Assembly (NCBI GenBank): GCA_903824725.1
Contig: CAIJXU010000093.1
Span: 20,831-84,830 of the forward strand
Direction of reading: 5' to 3'
Length of the DNA: 64,000 nt
From: an uncultured Bacteroidota bacterium
Lineage (GTDB): Bacteria > Bacteroidota > Bacteroidia > Chitinophagales > Chitinophagaceae
The notes under the pieces are model-generated. The model did not search any database and was not told the origin of the DNA. It saw only the letters and a list, made by a program, of their open reading frames with translations. The position numbers and the translations under genes were made by a program. Below are positions 26,385-35,834 of this stretch, one piece after another; the stretch's first letter is position 1, and each line of letters opens with the position of its first letter.

Positions 26385-27965
26385 ATGAAAATGATCCTAC
26401 AAAAAGCGTTGGCACTCATCTTATGTGCAATGATTCAAATGCCATTATTACAAGCGCAAAAAATAAAGCCCATCAGTGAAAAACAAATTGATTCATTAAC
26501 CGAGTTGGTATTAAAAACCTTTGATGTGCCAGGTATTGCAGTGGGTGTTGTAAAAGATGGAAAATTAATTCATGCAAAGGGATATGGTATTGCAAATTTA
26601 CGCACAGGAGCAAAAGTAGATGCCAATACCTTATTTGGAATTGCATCTAACTCAAAAGCTTTTACAACAGCTGCTTTAGGAATGTTAGTAGATGAAGGAA
26701 AAATAAAATGGGACGACAAGGTGATTCAATATATTCCTGACTTTCAACTATACAACCCATATGTAAGCAATGAATTTACCATTCGTGATTTATTAACCCA
26801 CCGAAGTGGTTTGGGATTAGGTGCTGGAGATTTAATGATGTGGCCTAATGGAAGTGATTTTACAAAAAATGATATTATTCATAATCTTCGGTATTTGAAA
26901 CAAGTTTCAGGTTTTAGAACCAAGTATGACTATGATAATAATTTATATATCGTAGCCGGCGAAGTGATTGCAAAAGTAGCAGGGATGTCCTGGGAAGATT
27001 TTGTTGAACAAAAAATAATGAAACCACTTGAAATGAATGCTACCGCAGCTTCTGTTTCTAGATTAAAAGATAAAAGCAACAGTATTATACCTCATGCGCC
27101 CGTGAATGGAAAGTTAGAAGCGATTGATATTTATTGGAGTGAAACTGCGAATGCAGCAGGGGGAATCTGGAGTAATATCACCGATATAAGCAAATGGATA
27201 ACAATGCAAATGAATCATGGAAAATATGGTGATCGTTTACAAAACACATTATTTAGTGAAACAGTGCACGAGGAAATGTGGACATCACAAACCATACAAC
27301 CCGTATTTACATCTGCGCCTTATAATAGCCATTTTGCAGCTTATGGTCTAGGCTGGGGATTGAATGATATCAAGGGATACAAGCAAGTATCTCATACAGG
27401 TGGCTTGGCTGGTATTGTTACGCAAGTAATGATGTTTCCTGAAATAAAATTAGGTATTATTGTTTTTACCAATCAACAAGTAGGTGCTGCTTTTAGTGCG
27501 ATTAGTGCTACCATAAAAGATAGTTATATAGGTGTTACAGGTTATGATTGGGTTAAAATTTTACACGATCGTGTCATCGCAAATGAAACGAATGCAAACA
27601 AAATGAGTAATGAAGTTGCAAAAAATATTGAAGAAAAAATAAAAGCAACACTTGGTCATTATAATATGGCGCCCTTTTTAGGTGCGTATAAAGATGATTG
27701 GTTTGGTGAAATAAATATTACAACCAAAGAAGGTAAAACTTGGTTTCAATCAAAAAGATCACCTCGTCTTATTGGAGAGGTATTTCCTTATAATAACAAT
27801 ACACTCATTGTAAAATGGAATGACCGAAGTTTAGATGCGGATGCTTTTTTAATTTTTAATACAGATGATGCTGGAAAGCCATTAGGATTAAAGATGAAAG
27901 CCATTTCTCCCTTAACTGATTTTAGCTTTGATTTCCAGGATTTAGATTTAAAGAAGTATAAATAG
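26385..27965 (+). CDS. exported beta-lactamase-fold serine hydrolase with C-terminal DUF3471-like domain
   Basis: A 526-residue protein with a signal peptide (LALILCAMIQMPLLQAQ). The class C beta-lactamase/esterase motifs are complete: SxxK as ASNSK (Ser88, Lys91), a YxN-like YDNN in KYDYDNNLYIVAG, and HTGG in VSHTGGLAG. A lipocalin-like DUF3471-type domain begins near 420 (HYNMAPFLGAYKDDWFG). Members include D-aminopeptidases, esterases and penicillin-binding-like proteins; substrate cannot be assigned. Nothing links it to resistance. It is followed by the DUF6526 gene after 30 nt. Confidence 0.86.
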   Translation: MKMILQKALALILCAMIQMPLLQAQKIKPISEKQIDSLTELVLKTFDVPGIAVGVVKDGKLIHAKGYGIANLRTGAKVDANTLFGIASNSKAFTTAALGMLVDEGKIKWDDKVIQYIPDFQLYNPYVSNEFTIRDLLTHRSGLGLGAGDLMMWPNGSDFTKNDIIHNLRYLKQVSGFRTKYDYDNNLYIVAGEVIAKVAGMSWEDFVEQKIMKPLEMNATAASVSRLKDKSNSIIPHAPVNGKLEAIDIYWSETANAAGGIWSNITDISKWITMQMNHGKYGDRLQNTLFSETVHEEMWTSQTIQPVFTSAPYNSHFAAYGLGWGLNDIKGYKQVSHTGGLAGIVTQVMMFPEIKLGIIVFTNQQVGAAFSAISATIKDSYIGVTGYDWVKILHDRVIANETNANKMSNEVAKNIEEKIKATLGHYNMAPFLGAYKDDWFGEINITTKEGKTWFQSKRSPRLIGEVFPYNNNTLIVKWNDRSLDADAFLIFNTDDAGKPLGLKMKAISPLTDFSFDFQDLDLKKYK

Positions 27966-27995
27966 TGTAACTTACGGTCTTAAATTATAAAAATT

Positions 27996-28424
27996 ATGCA
28001 AGAACAAAATTTTAAGAACCATGCTAAAATGGTTCCCGGTTTTCATTACGTTGGCATGTTGTCTATACTTGCTTTATTAGGAGGTTCTATTAATTATTTA
28101 TGTCGTGCTACTCCAGATAATAAGTATTTAGCTTCCCTATTAACTTTAACTGCATTTATTTTGGCGGTATTATGGATTTATATACGCACGTTTCCTTTAA
28201 AAGCACAGGATCGTGCCATTCGTGCAGATGAAAATTTACGCTACTATGTATTAACAGGAAAATTATTTCCTACTGAATTAAAAATTCAACAAATCATTGC
28301 ACTTCGATTTGCACCCGATTCTGAATTCGTCGCTTTAGTAGATAGAGCGATAAAAGAGAATTTAAGTAACAAGGATATTAAATCAGCCATCCAACATTGG
28401 AAAGCAGATTTTTACAGAGTATAA
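27996..28424 (+). CDS. DUF6526 family membrane protein
   Basis: A 142-residue protein of a family common in Bacteroidota and Firmicutes. The N-terminus MQEQNFKNHAKMVPGFHYVG is characteristic; two hydrophobic helices follow (MLSILALLGGSINYL and LLTLTAFILAVLWIYI), then a soluble tail with RAIRADENLRYYVLTGK and ALRFAPDSEFVALVDRA. Both ends are probably cytoplasmic. Function unknown. It is followed by a strong terminator, so it may end a transcript begun at the serine hydrolase. Confidence 0.8.
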   Translation: MQEQNFKNHAKMVPGFHYVGMLSILALLGGSINYLCRATPDNKYLASLLTLTAFILAVLWIYIRTFPLKAQDRAIRADENLRYYVLTGKLFPTELKIQQIIALRFAPDSEFVALVDRAIKENLSNKDIKSAIQHWKADFYRV

Positions 28425-28442
28425 TTAGGACAATAAAATTAT

Positions 28443-28477
28443 AAATCCGGTGGCCTTCAAGTCACCGGATTTTTTTT
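28443..28477 (+). terminator. rho-independent terminator after the DUF6526 gene
   Basis: A 10-bp stem AAATCCGGTG / CACCGGATTT with a 10-base loop is followed by a run of T. Confidence 0.9.
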
Positions 28478-28618
28478 GCAATTATATGGACAAAACTCAT
28501 TTCACAACCCCTGGGTTAAAGTAGCTTTCATAATAAAAGGGTTGAGGCGACCCTTGAAGCTAAATTCATGATCAAATAAGCCACTAGAAGGGTATGAATT
28601 TCATCAGAAAATCATTAA

Positions 28619-28658
28619 ATTCAATCTTCAAATTGAATCTGAAAAACGGCATTCAATT
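28619..28658. promoter_or_regulatory. alternating ATTCAAT/ATTGAAT half-site array
   Basis: Three 7-mers alternate in orientation: ATTCAAT (28619-28625), ATTGAAT (28632-28638) and ATTCAAT (28651-28657). The last two form an 8-bp-arm inverted repeat with a 12-base spacer. The array ends 19 nt before the ATG at 28677 and looks like an operator for the ThuA-fusion gene. Confidence 0.5.
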
Positions 28659-28676
28659 AAATCTTTATTAAATACT

Positions 28677-31600
28677 ATGAATCCAATGAAAACAGTTTTA
28701 TTCGCCTTGATGCTGGCTTTGACAATGCAAGTGAATGCGCAATCCCGCGTATTGGTCTTTTCCAAAACAGCAGCCTTCCGACACAGCTCTATTGAAGTAG
28801 CTAAATTGGCCTTGCTAAAAATAGGATCTGAAAACAATATTAAAGTAGATACGACCGAAAGTACTGCTGAATTTACCGAAGAAGGTTTAAAAAAATACAA
28901 TGCTGTTGTTTTTTTAAGTACGACAGGGGATGTATTAAATAATTATGAACAAGCTGCATTTGAAAGATACATTCAAGCGGGTGGTGGTTATGTTGGAATT
29001 CATGCTGCTACCGATTGCGAATATACTTGGCCATGGTATGGAAAATTATCGGGTGCTTATTTTAAAAGTCACCCTAGCCAACAAAAAGCAAAATTAATCA
29101 TCAACGATAATACACATCCTAGCACGGCACATCTTCCAGCCATTTGGGAACGCTTTGATGAATGGTATAATTTTAAAACTGCACCAGGTAGTGAAGTTAA
29201 AGTGCTTATTAGTATTGATGAAAAATCATATGAGGGTGGTAGCAATGGTATTAGTCATCCAATGGCATGGTATCATGATTATGACGGCGGTAGGGCTTTT
29301 TATACAGAGCTTGGACATACAGACGAGTCCTATAGCGATCCATTGTATTTGAAACATCTTTTAGGAGGAATAAAATATGCTATTGGAAATAATGTTAAAC
29401 TCAATTATTCAAAAGTAAAATCAAATTTAGTTCCTGAAGAAGATCGTTTTACAAAAAATATATTAGCAGGTGGCATGTTCGATGAGCCTACAGAAATGGC
29501 GATACTACCTAATTTAGATATACTAATTGTACAACGCAAAGGAGAAGTGATGTTTTACAATCACATCAATAAAAAAGTAACACAAGTAGCAAAGCTGGAT
29601 GTGTATCATAAATCAAATGCAAAGGGAGTCAATGCAGAGGAAGGATTAATTGGTGTTACTGCCGATCCAAATTATTCAAAAAATAATTTTGTTTATTTAT
29701 TTTATGCAACCAAGGACACCGCAGCCAATAGATTATCTCGTTTTGTATTGAAAAATGGGAAATTTGATAAGTCCTCAGAAAAAAAGATCATTGATGTAGG
29801 CACTACAAGAGATATTTGTTGTCACACAGCAGGTTCTCTTTCATTTGCACCCGATGGAACTTTATTTATTTCAACAGGTGATAATACTACTCCGTTTGAT
29901 CAACCTAATTCAAAATATGTGTTGCAAGGATATGGACCTATTGATAATCGTGAAGGATTTGAACAATATGATGGCCGTAGAGGATCAAGTAATACCAATG
30001 ATTTACGCGGAAAAGTTTTAAGGATAAAAGTAAATCCAGACGCCACTTATACCATTCCAGAAGGAAATCTTTTTAAACCTGGTACTCCTAAAACAAGGCC
30101 CGAAATTTATGCAATGGGTACAAGAAATCCTTATCGTATTTCGATAGATAGAAAAAATGGATTTTTATATTGGGGCGATGTCGGACCTGATGCTGGCGAT
30201 GATAAAATGAGTGAGAAAGGTCCACGCGGTTATGATGAATTAAATCAAGCGCGCAAAGCAGGTTATTTTGGATACCCCTTATTTATAGGAGGCAATTATC
30301 CATATCGACAATTTGATTATGCAACAGGTGCGATAGGAGATTTCTTTGATCCTAAAAAACCAATGAACCTATCTAAAAATAATACAGGATTAGTTGAGTT
30401 ACCTCCTGTAAGTCCAGCGTTCATATGGTATCCCTATGCTAATTCTCCAGAATTTCCAGAAGTAGGTTCGGGAGGAAGAAACGCAATGGCAGGGCCCATC
30501 TATTATCCTGAATTTTATCCTAAGGAAACAAGATATCCAGCGTATTTTAATGGAAAATTATTATTTTATGAATGGATTAGAGGTTGGTTAAAATTGGTTT
30601 CAATGGACGAGGCTGGAAATTATCAGCAAATGGAACCTTTTATGCCTAACACTAAATTTAATAGTGAAATAGATATTGAAGTAGGTCCTGATGGAAGATA
30701 TTATGTGCTTGAATATGGATCTGGTTGGTTTTCAAAAAATCCAGATGCTGCACTTTCTCGAATTGATTATAATGGTGGTAATAGAGCACCTAAGGCAAGC
30801 ATTCATGTCAATAAATTAAATGGTTCTATTCCATTTACCATTCAAGCAGATGCAATCGGATCTACTGATGCGGATGGTGATGCACTTACTTATATTTGGA
30901 GTTTTGGTAATCAAATCAAAAAAACAAAAACGAATGCAACTCCATTCACTTTTAATAAAGCAGGTGAATATGCAGTGTCTGTTGCTGTCCAAGATGCAAA
31001 AGGCGCTATCACGAAAAGTGAGGTCATTAAAATTTATGCAGGTAATGAATCGCCAGCAGTTGAAATAAAATTAACTGGGAATGATCATTTTTATTATCCT
31101 GGTGCGCCCATTCCATATATGGTAAATATTAAGGACAAGGAAGATGGTTCCACTGAAAAAGGAGGAATTGATAATAAATCAATTTATGTAAAAGTAGATT
31201 ACTTAAGTGGGCCCGATAAAGCACAAGTAGTGGGACACCAAGTGATGACAGCTTTAATGGAAGGCAAAAATTTAGTAGCCACTTTAGATTGTAAATCATG
31301 TCATAAGGAAGCGGAGAAATCTATTGGACCTTCCTTTGCTATGATTTCTGATAAATATAAGAATGACTTAAAAAATAAAACATACCTATCTAATAAAATA
31401 ATAAAAGGCGGTAGTGGTGTTTGGGGCGCAGTTGCGATGGCCGCACACCCTAATCTCAAGCAAGATGAATTAGACTTAATTATTGATTGGATTTTAAGTG
31501 TCAATAAAAAGAAAGAAGCAAGCTTGCCTTCTAAAGGAAATATTATCGCATCTGCCGAAGATATGGGTCCAGGAAATTTGATGCAAATTACAGCAAGCTA

Positions 31601-32069
31601 TACCGACAAGGGAGGCATTGGTATTAAACCACTTAGTGCATCTAATAGTATCACATTACGCAGTTCCTTAATAAATATGTCAAGTAACAATAAGGCTACT
31701 AAGGTGAATGTAAATAATTGGAAAGAATATCGTGCCGCTTTTTTAAATGGAGAAGAGGGATGGTTAGAATTTTCTAATTTCAATTTGGATGATATTAAAT
31801 CGATTGAATTGTCATATGGTATTCCTGAAACCTTAGACAAAGGATATATCATTACACTTTATCAGGATGAGCCAAATGAGAATAAGTCTAATAAAATTGC
31901 TGAGCTGAAATTAGCTAATGCACAAAGCTCCACATTAAGTAAAGCTGTGTTGAATTTACAAAATGTAAAACAAGGGCAGCATAAATTATTTTTGAAAATA
32001 CAAAGAGTGGATAAATTAGAAAAAAACCGCTTAGCAGTTATTTCAATGAGATTGATTCAAAAAAAATAA
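28677..32069 (+). CDS. exported ThuA / PQQ-type sugar dehydrogenase / PKD / cytochrome c fusion
   Basis: An 1130-residue protein with a signal peptide (KTVLFALMLALTMQVNAQ). Domains in order: ThuA, a glutamine-amidotransferase-like fold (about 22-240; RVLVFSKTAAFRHSS, GGGYVGIHAATD); a glucose/sorbosone dehydrogenase propeller (about 255-690; EEGLIGVTADPNY, DGTLFISTGDNT, GTRNPYRISID); a PKD domain (about 700-790); a c-type haem motif CKSCH (Cys872, Cys875, His876); and a C-terminal CBM6-like sandwich (about 990-1130). It would oxidise a sugar and pass electrons to its own haem. It lies 4 nt before the sulfatase gene. ATG 28677 and the ATG three codons later are both possible. Confidence 0.87.
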   Translation: MNPMKTVLFALMLALTMQVNAQSRVLVFSKTAAFRHSSIEVAKLALLKIGSENNIKVDTTESTAEFTEEGLKKYNAVVFLSTTGDVLNNYEQAAFERYIQAGGGYVGIHAATDCEYTWPWYGKLSGAYFKSHPSQQKAKLIINDNTHPSTAHLPAIWERFDEWYNFKTAPGSEVKVLISIDEKSYEGGSNGISHPMAWYHDYDGGRAFYTELGHTDESYSDPLYLKHLLGGIKYAIGNNVKLNYSKVKSNLVPEEDRFTKNILAGGMFDEPTEMAILPNLDILIVQRKGEVMFYNHINKKVTQVAKLDVYHKSNAKGVNAEEGLIGVTADPNYSKNNFVYLFYATKDTAANRLSRFVLKNGKFDKSSEKKIIDVGTTRDICCHTAGSLSFAPDGTLFISTGDNTTPFDQPNSKYVLQGYGPIDNREGFEQYDGRRGSSNTNDLRGKVLRIKVNPDATYTIPEGNLFKPGTPKTRPEIYAMGTRNPYRISIDRKNGFLYWGDVGPDAGDDKMSEKGPRGYDELNQARKAGYFGYPLFIGGNYPYRQFDYATGAIGDFFDPKKPMNLSKNNTGLVELPPVSPAFIWYPYANSPEFPEVGSGGRNAMAGPIYYPEFYPKETRYPAYFNGKLLFYEWIRGWLKLVSMDEAGNYQQMEPFMPNTKFNSEIDIEVGPDGRYYVLEYGSGWFSKNPDAALSRIDYNGGNRAPKASIHVNKLNGSIPFTIQADAIGSTDADGDALTYIWSFGNQIKKTKTNATPFTFNKAGEYAVSVAVQDAKGAITKSEVIKIYAGNESPAVEIKLTGNDHFYYPGAPIPYMVNIKDKEDGSTEKGGIDNKSIYVKVDYLSGPDKAQVVGHQVMTALMEGKNLVATLDCKSCHKEAEKSIGPSFAMISDKYKNDLKNKTYLSNKIIKGGSGVWGAVAMAAHPNLKQDELDLIIDWILSVNKKKEASLPSKGNIIASAEDMGPGNLMQITASYTDKGGIGIKPLSASNSITLRSSLINMSSNNKATKVNVNNWKEYRAAFLNGEEGWLEFSNFNLDDIKSIELSYGIPETLDKGYIITLYQDEPNENKSNKIAELKLANAQSSTLSKAVLNLQNVKQGQHKLFLKIQRVDKLEKNRLAVISMRLIQKK

Positions 32070-32072
32070 ATT

Positions 32073-33518
32073 ATGAAAAATATTACGAGTCTATTAATTT
32101 TATTATGCATCAGTATTGGGGTTCAATCCCAAAAAAAATCTACCACACCTAATATTATCTTAATCTATATGGATGATATGGGCTATGGCGATTTATCCTG
32201 TTATGGTGCATTAGATATTAATACACCTAATATTGATCGTTTGGCAAGCGAAGGAATTCGCTTCACTAATTTTATGTCAAGTCAAGCCGTATGCAGTGCC
32301 TCCAGGGCCTCGATCATGACGGGCTGTTATGCCAACAGGGTTGGAATAAGTGGCGCTTTGTCTCCGGGTAGTAAGGTAGGATTGGCATCAGACGAAATGA
32401 CGATTGCTGAATTATTGAAACAAAAAAATTACGCTACCGCCATTTATGGTAAATGGCATTTGGGAGACGCCAAACAATTTTTACCCCTACAACAAGGTTT
32501 TGATGAATACATTGGCATCCCCTATTCCAATGATATGTGGCCAGTAAATTACGATGGCAAGCCAGCAGATACCAGTAGTTATAAATCAAAATGGCCGCCC
32601 TTATTTGTAATGAAGAATAATGAAAAGTGGATACCTATTAACACATTGGAGGATCAATCTACTTTAACAGAACACTACACGATTGCCGCTGAAAGTTTTA
32701 TTAAAAAAAATAAAAACAAACCTTTCTTCTTATACCTACCTCATTCAATGCCACATGTACCTATTAATGCATCTCCTGCTTTTAGAGGTAAAAGTAAGCA
32801 AGGTTTATATGGTGATGTAATTCAAGAAATTGATGCATCGGTGGGTCGCATTTTAAAAACTGTAAAGGAAGCGGGGCTTGAACAAAATACAATTATAATA
32901 TTTTCAAGCGACAATGGCCCATGGCTAAATTTTGGAAATCATGCAGGTTCCACTGGTGGATTAAGAGAAGGCAAGGGAACTTCCTTTGAAGGAGGGCAAC
33001 GCGTTCCTGGCATCATTAGATGGAAGGGAATAATACAGCCCAATGTAATTAGTAATCAATTAGCTTCAACTATTGATATTTTACCCACCATTGCGGCGAT
33101 TACCCATACTGCATTACCCAATAAAAAAATAGATGGGGTAAGTATATTACCCATTTTACAAGGAGATAAAAATGCAAGCCCTCGAAAAACATTTTTATAT
33201 TATTATCGTCGTAATTCATTAGAGGCAGTGCGTATTGATAATTGGAAATTGGTATTAGAACATCCATCTCGATCTTATTTACATCAATTACCAGGTATGA
33301 ATGGATTACCAGGCCCAACACCCGAAGATGTTCGCATGCCTATGGCATTATATGATTTAAGAAGAGATCCAGGTGAAAATTATGATGTAAAGGAATTGCA
33401 TCCGGAAATCATGAAGAAATTACAGGCATTAGCGGAGGAAGCTCGTGCCGATTTAGGAGATGATTTACAAAAAAGAATAGGAGCGAATAACCGTCCTGTA
33501 GGTAAAATAAATCTTTAA
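32073..33518 (+). CDS. exported sulfatase (formylglycine type)
   Basis: A 481-residue alkaline-phosphatase-fold sulfatase with a signal peptide (MKNITSLLILLCISIGVQSQ). Metal-binding Asp34 and Asp35 are in IYMDDMGYGD. The modification motif is CSASR (Cys74, Arg78), the Cys-type site that needs a formylglycine-generating enzyme, which is not encoded in this window. KWHLGD, the HSMPHVP His segment and FSSDNGPW complete the active site. It probably removes sulfate from a glycan. The 4-nt gap from the ThuA fusion indicates co-transcription. Confidence 0.91.
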   Translation: MKNITSLLILLCISIGVQSQKKSTTPNIILIYMDDMGYGDLSCYGALDINTPNIDRLASEGIRFTNFMSSQAVCSASRASIMTGCYANRVGISGALSPGSKVGLASDEMTIAELLKQKNYATAIYGKWHLGDAKQFLPLQQGFDEYIGIPYSNDMWPVNYDGKPADTSSYKSKWPPLFVMKNNEKWIPINTLEDQSTLTEHYTIAAESFIKKNKNKPFFLYLPHSMPHVPINASPAFRGKSKQGLYGDVIQEIDASVGRILKTVKEAGLEQNTIIIFSSDNGPWLNFGNHAGSTGGLREGKGTSFEGGQRVPGIIRWKGIIQPNVISNQLASTIDILPTIAAITHTALPNKKIDGVSILPILQGDKNASPRKTFLYYYRRNSLEAVRIDNWKLVLEHPSRSYLHQLPGMNGLPGPTPEDVRMPMALYDLRRDPGENYDVKELHPEIMKKLQALAEEARADLGDDLQKRIGANNRPVGKINL

Positions 33519-33545
33519 ATAAAACAGCCCTTTGTATTACCTTTG
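33514..33545 (+). promoter_or_regulatory. candidate promoter for the small membrane-protein gene
   Basis: TTTA at 33514-33517 and TACCTTTG at 33538-33545 (exact TAnnTTTG) are 20 nt apart; the ATG at 33564 follows 18 nt later. The box overlaps the TTG that would otherwise be an upstream start. Confidence 0.5.
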
Positions 33546-33563
33546 CGGTATATAAAAAAAATT

Positions 33564-33797
33564 ATGAGCGAAAATTTAATTATCAGTATTTGGATACTCT
33601 CCGCAATTTATTGTTTGTACAAATTATACCAAAGATCAAAAGCATCTTCATTAGATGGGGTTACAGGATACACACCTGGTTTGGAATTGATCATGGTGAT
33701 TATTCTAGGCCCTTTATTAGCAATCATTGACATGTCACTTACTTGGATTCGTATCTATAAGGAAGCCGAAGAAGCTCGTAGAAGAAGCAATAAGTAA
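33564..33797 (+). CDS. small membrane protein of unknown function
   Basis: A 77-residue protein beginning MSENLIISIWILSAIYCLYKLY, one membrane helix, followed by a polar loop (SSLDGVTGYTPG), a second hydrophobic segment (LELIMVIILGPLLAIIDMSL) and a charged end rich in Arg, Lys and Glu. I know no family for it. An in-frame TTG seven codons upstream lies inside the -7 promoter box, so ATG 33564 is the better start. It ends just before a terminator shared with the sialidase gene. It has its own promoter-like element and may not belong to the sulfatase transcript. Confidence 0.68.
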   Translation: MSENLIISIWILSAIYCLYKLYQRSKASSLDGVTGYTPGLELIMVIILGPLLAIIDMSLTWIRIYKEAEEARRRSNK

Positions 33798-33812
33798 TAA
33801 ATTAGAAATTAT

Positions 33813-33852
33813 AAAAAAGGGGTAAGTCTGATTAAGATTTACCCCTTTTTTT
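33813..33852. terminator. bidirectional terminator
   Basis: AAAAAAGGGGTAA pairs with TTACCCCTTTTTT around a 13-base loop, between the convergent small membrane-protein and sialidase genes. Confidence 0.85.
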
Positions 33853-33860
33853 AGGTCAAT

Positions 33861-35045
33861 TTATTTAAATGATTTTTCCCAATTGACTACAGTGAATACA
33901 ATTTTAGAATAATTGTCTTTTTCATATAATATACCAATATTGTTTTTTTTCAGTAAAACAATATCTGAATATGCCGAATTATTCGCCATTTCCTTTTCCT
34001 CCTTCGATGCATCCACTAAAATATTTTTAGCCCAGGTTTTACCTTCATCAAAACTTATTCGTAGTGTTAAATTATTTCTATTTTTAGTATCTGCTGCATT
34101 AACGAAAGCAAGTACTTGTTTTTTATCTTTTACTCCAATATTTAAAATGCTTCCTTCACAAACTGGATCTGGAAGTTGGGTATCAAAATAAGTGGTATCC
34201 CAGTTGGCGCCCCCATTATGACTGATGGCAGTCAATCTAGATTTTATTTCACCGTTTTGATTTCTAGCATTCATTAGCAATCCATTATTAGAAAGCTCGG
34301 CAGCAGTAGATTCATTGCTTCCTGGAATATTCACCGACTCACTTAATTTAAAACTACGACCATGATCATCGGTATAAAATCCATGTGCAGCATAGTCATT
34401 AAAGTGATTTTTGGGTTCGCCCACAGAATGATTGGCCGAAATATAAATTCGTCCTTTATATAATCCCGAAGTGATTTGTAATGCATGACCAGGTGTGTTT
34501 GCATAAGATCTCCAATCTTCATCAAAATGATATAAGGGATTAAATTTAATTTGATTAGGACGATGTGTTTGGGTCGTAATATTTACTCCTTTACTCCATG
34601 TTATTCCATTATCTATAGAAGTTATATACCAAACTTCCCTTACCCCTAATCCTTTTCGAACTTCACTTTCGAAATTATTACCAGTATTATAAAATAAATA
34701 TATTTTACCTTTTGGAAATGCAGGATCAGTCAAATCAACCACCGGCGCAGGATTTCCGGCTTGTAGAGAATCATAATTCGCCACAATATAAATGGGCGAC
34801 CATGTATTGCCATTGTCGCTACTTCGTTTCATGACGATATCTATATTTCCAAAATCACTTGATGAATTTACGCGGCCTTCACAAAAAGCCAACAAATCAT
34901 TATTGGGTGCTTTTATGATAGCGGGTATACGATAGCTTTTAAAACCATCGTTTCCAGATACAAAAACGGGCACTTTTTTATCCTGCCCAAAAAGGAGATT
35001 GGATAAAAACAGAAGCGAAATTAGAAGAAGGTTTATTTTTTTCAT
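33861..35045 (-). CDS. exported exo-alpha-sialidase (neuraminidase)
   Basis: A 394-residue protein with a signal peptide (KKINLLLISLLFLSNLLFGQ) and a six-bladed sialidase propeller. The N-terminal YRIP (residues 38-41) carries the first Arg of the Arg triad. Asp boxes follow: SSDNGNTW, SIDNGITW, THNGG-like SHNGGANW and SFDEGKTW. An acidic region SSSDFGNIDIV, ESTAAEL (Glu) and the late YSDIVLL (Tyr nucleophile) fit the catalytic set. It would release terminal sialic acid from glycans. No sialic-acid catabolic genes (nanA/nanE type) are in the window. GH33 is the likely family. Confidence 0.86.
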   Translation of the reverse strand: MKKINLLLISLLFLSNLLFGQDKKVPVFVSGNDGFKSYRIPAIIKAPNNDLLAFCEGRVNSSSDFGNIDIVMKRSSDNGNTWSPIYIVANYDSLQAGNPAPVVDLTDPAFPKGKIYLFYNTGNNFESEVRKGLGVREVWYITSIDNGITWSKGVNITTQTHRPNQIKFNPLYHFDEDWRSYANTPGHALQITSGLYKGRIYISANHSVGEPKNHFNDYAAHGFYTDDHGRSFKLSESVNIPGSNESTAAELSNNGLLMNARNQNGEIKSRLTAISHNGGANWDTTYFDTQLPDPVCEGSILNIGVKDKKQVLAFVNAADTKNRNNLTLRISFDEGKTWAKNILVDASKEEKEMANNSAYSDIVLLKKNNIGILYEKDNYSKIVFTVVNWEKSFK

Positions 35046-35381
35046 TTTTGATCTAGTTCAAAATTGGGAACTTATTTAACAGTATAAAAAAGCCTATTAG
35101 TGTGGGCTATTTAAAATTAAATAAAATTTCATTATGATTGCGCTTTTGAGTGTTCATATTGGAAATGGGCAAATAACTTATTGAATATCATATTCGATAA
35201 AAATTAACTACCCTAATTAGGTGCAAAGAAAGAAATGACATTCATCATGTTTTTTTGTTTCTAGATTAAACTCTAATGATTTTTTATTTTGCTTTTAAAA
35301 TAAAAGAGGAGAACTACAACCATTAGAACTTAATTGTTTAAATTTGCTAGTTGAAAATCAATTTATATAAATTAATATTTT
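35046..35381. other. 336-base non-coding gap between divergent sialidase and HxlR genes
   Basis: No credible gene is seen. The gap is AT-rich and holds a 13-bp odd dyad GAATATCATATTC at 35183-35195, near its middle, a possible operator for the HxlR regulator. A TTTG at 35254-35257 and TATTTTG at 35285-35291 are only a partial promoter match. The rest holds nothing I can support. Confidence 0.5.
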
Positions 35382-35834
35382 ATGAGAAAAACTAAATTTA
35401 GATCTATATGTGCCATTGCTACGGCAGTTGATATTGTGGGTGATAAATGGTCATTATTAATTATAAGAAATATGCTTTTCCATAAAAAACATACTTACGG
35501 AGAGTTATTAGATATTCCTGAAAAAATTGCGACTCGCGTATTAGCAGATCGATTAAAATCATTAGCAGCAGATGGTTTAATAGAAAAACGAAATCACGCA
35601 ACTAACAAAAAAGTTTTTTTATACACCCTTACTGATAAGGGAATAAGCACTATTAATATCATTGTTGATTTAATGAAATTTTCAATTGAGTTTTATCCTA
35701 AACATATTAAGATACCGAGTTCAGATAAAAATAGAGTCTCCTACCAGTTTTTACATGCCGGCTCCGAAGATGAATTTATAAAAAATTCAAAAAAGGAGTA
35801 CGCTAAATTTAAAAAAGAATTATTAGCAGCTTAA
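35382..35834 (+). CDS. HxlR-family transcriptional regulator
   Basis: A 150-residue winged-helix protein. The family signature is clear: RSICAIATAVDIVGDKWSLLIIRNML (conserved Cys, then GDKW), TYGELLDIPEKIATRVLADRLKSL as recognition helix and DGLIEKRN as wing. The conserved Cys may sense redox or electrophiles, as in several HxlR proteins. The C-terminal 50 residues form a dimer and effector part. It is the only specific transcription factor I can find in the window. It is divergent from the sialidase gene, and its last four bases overlap the end of the GH172-like gene on the other strand. Confidence 0.9.
   Translation: MRKTKFRSICAIATAVDIVGDKWSLLIIRNMLFHKKHTYGELLDIPEKIATRVLADRLKSLAADGLIEKRNHATNKKVFLYTLTDKGISTINIIVDLMKFSIEFYPKHIKIPSSDKNRVSYQFLHAGSEDEFIKNSKKEYAKFKKELLAA

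Noticed and set aside
28537..28555. AAGGGT/ACCCTT hairpin after the DUF6526 terminator
   Set aside because: Short stem, no T run, and a better terminator lies upstream.
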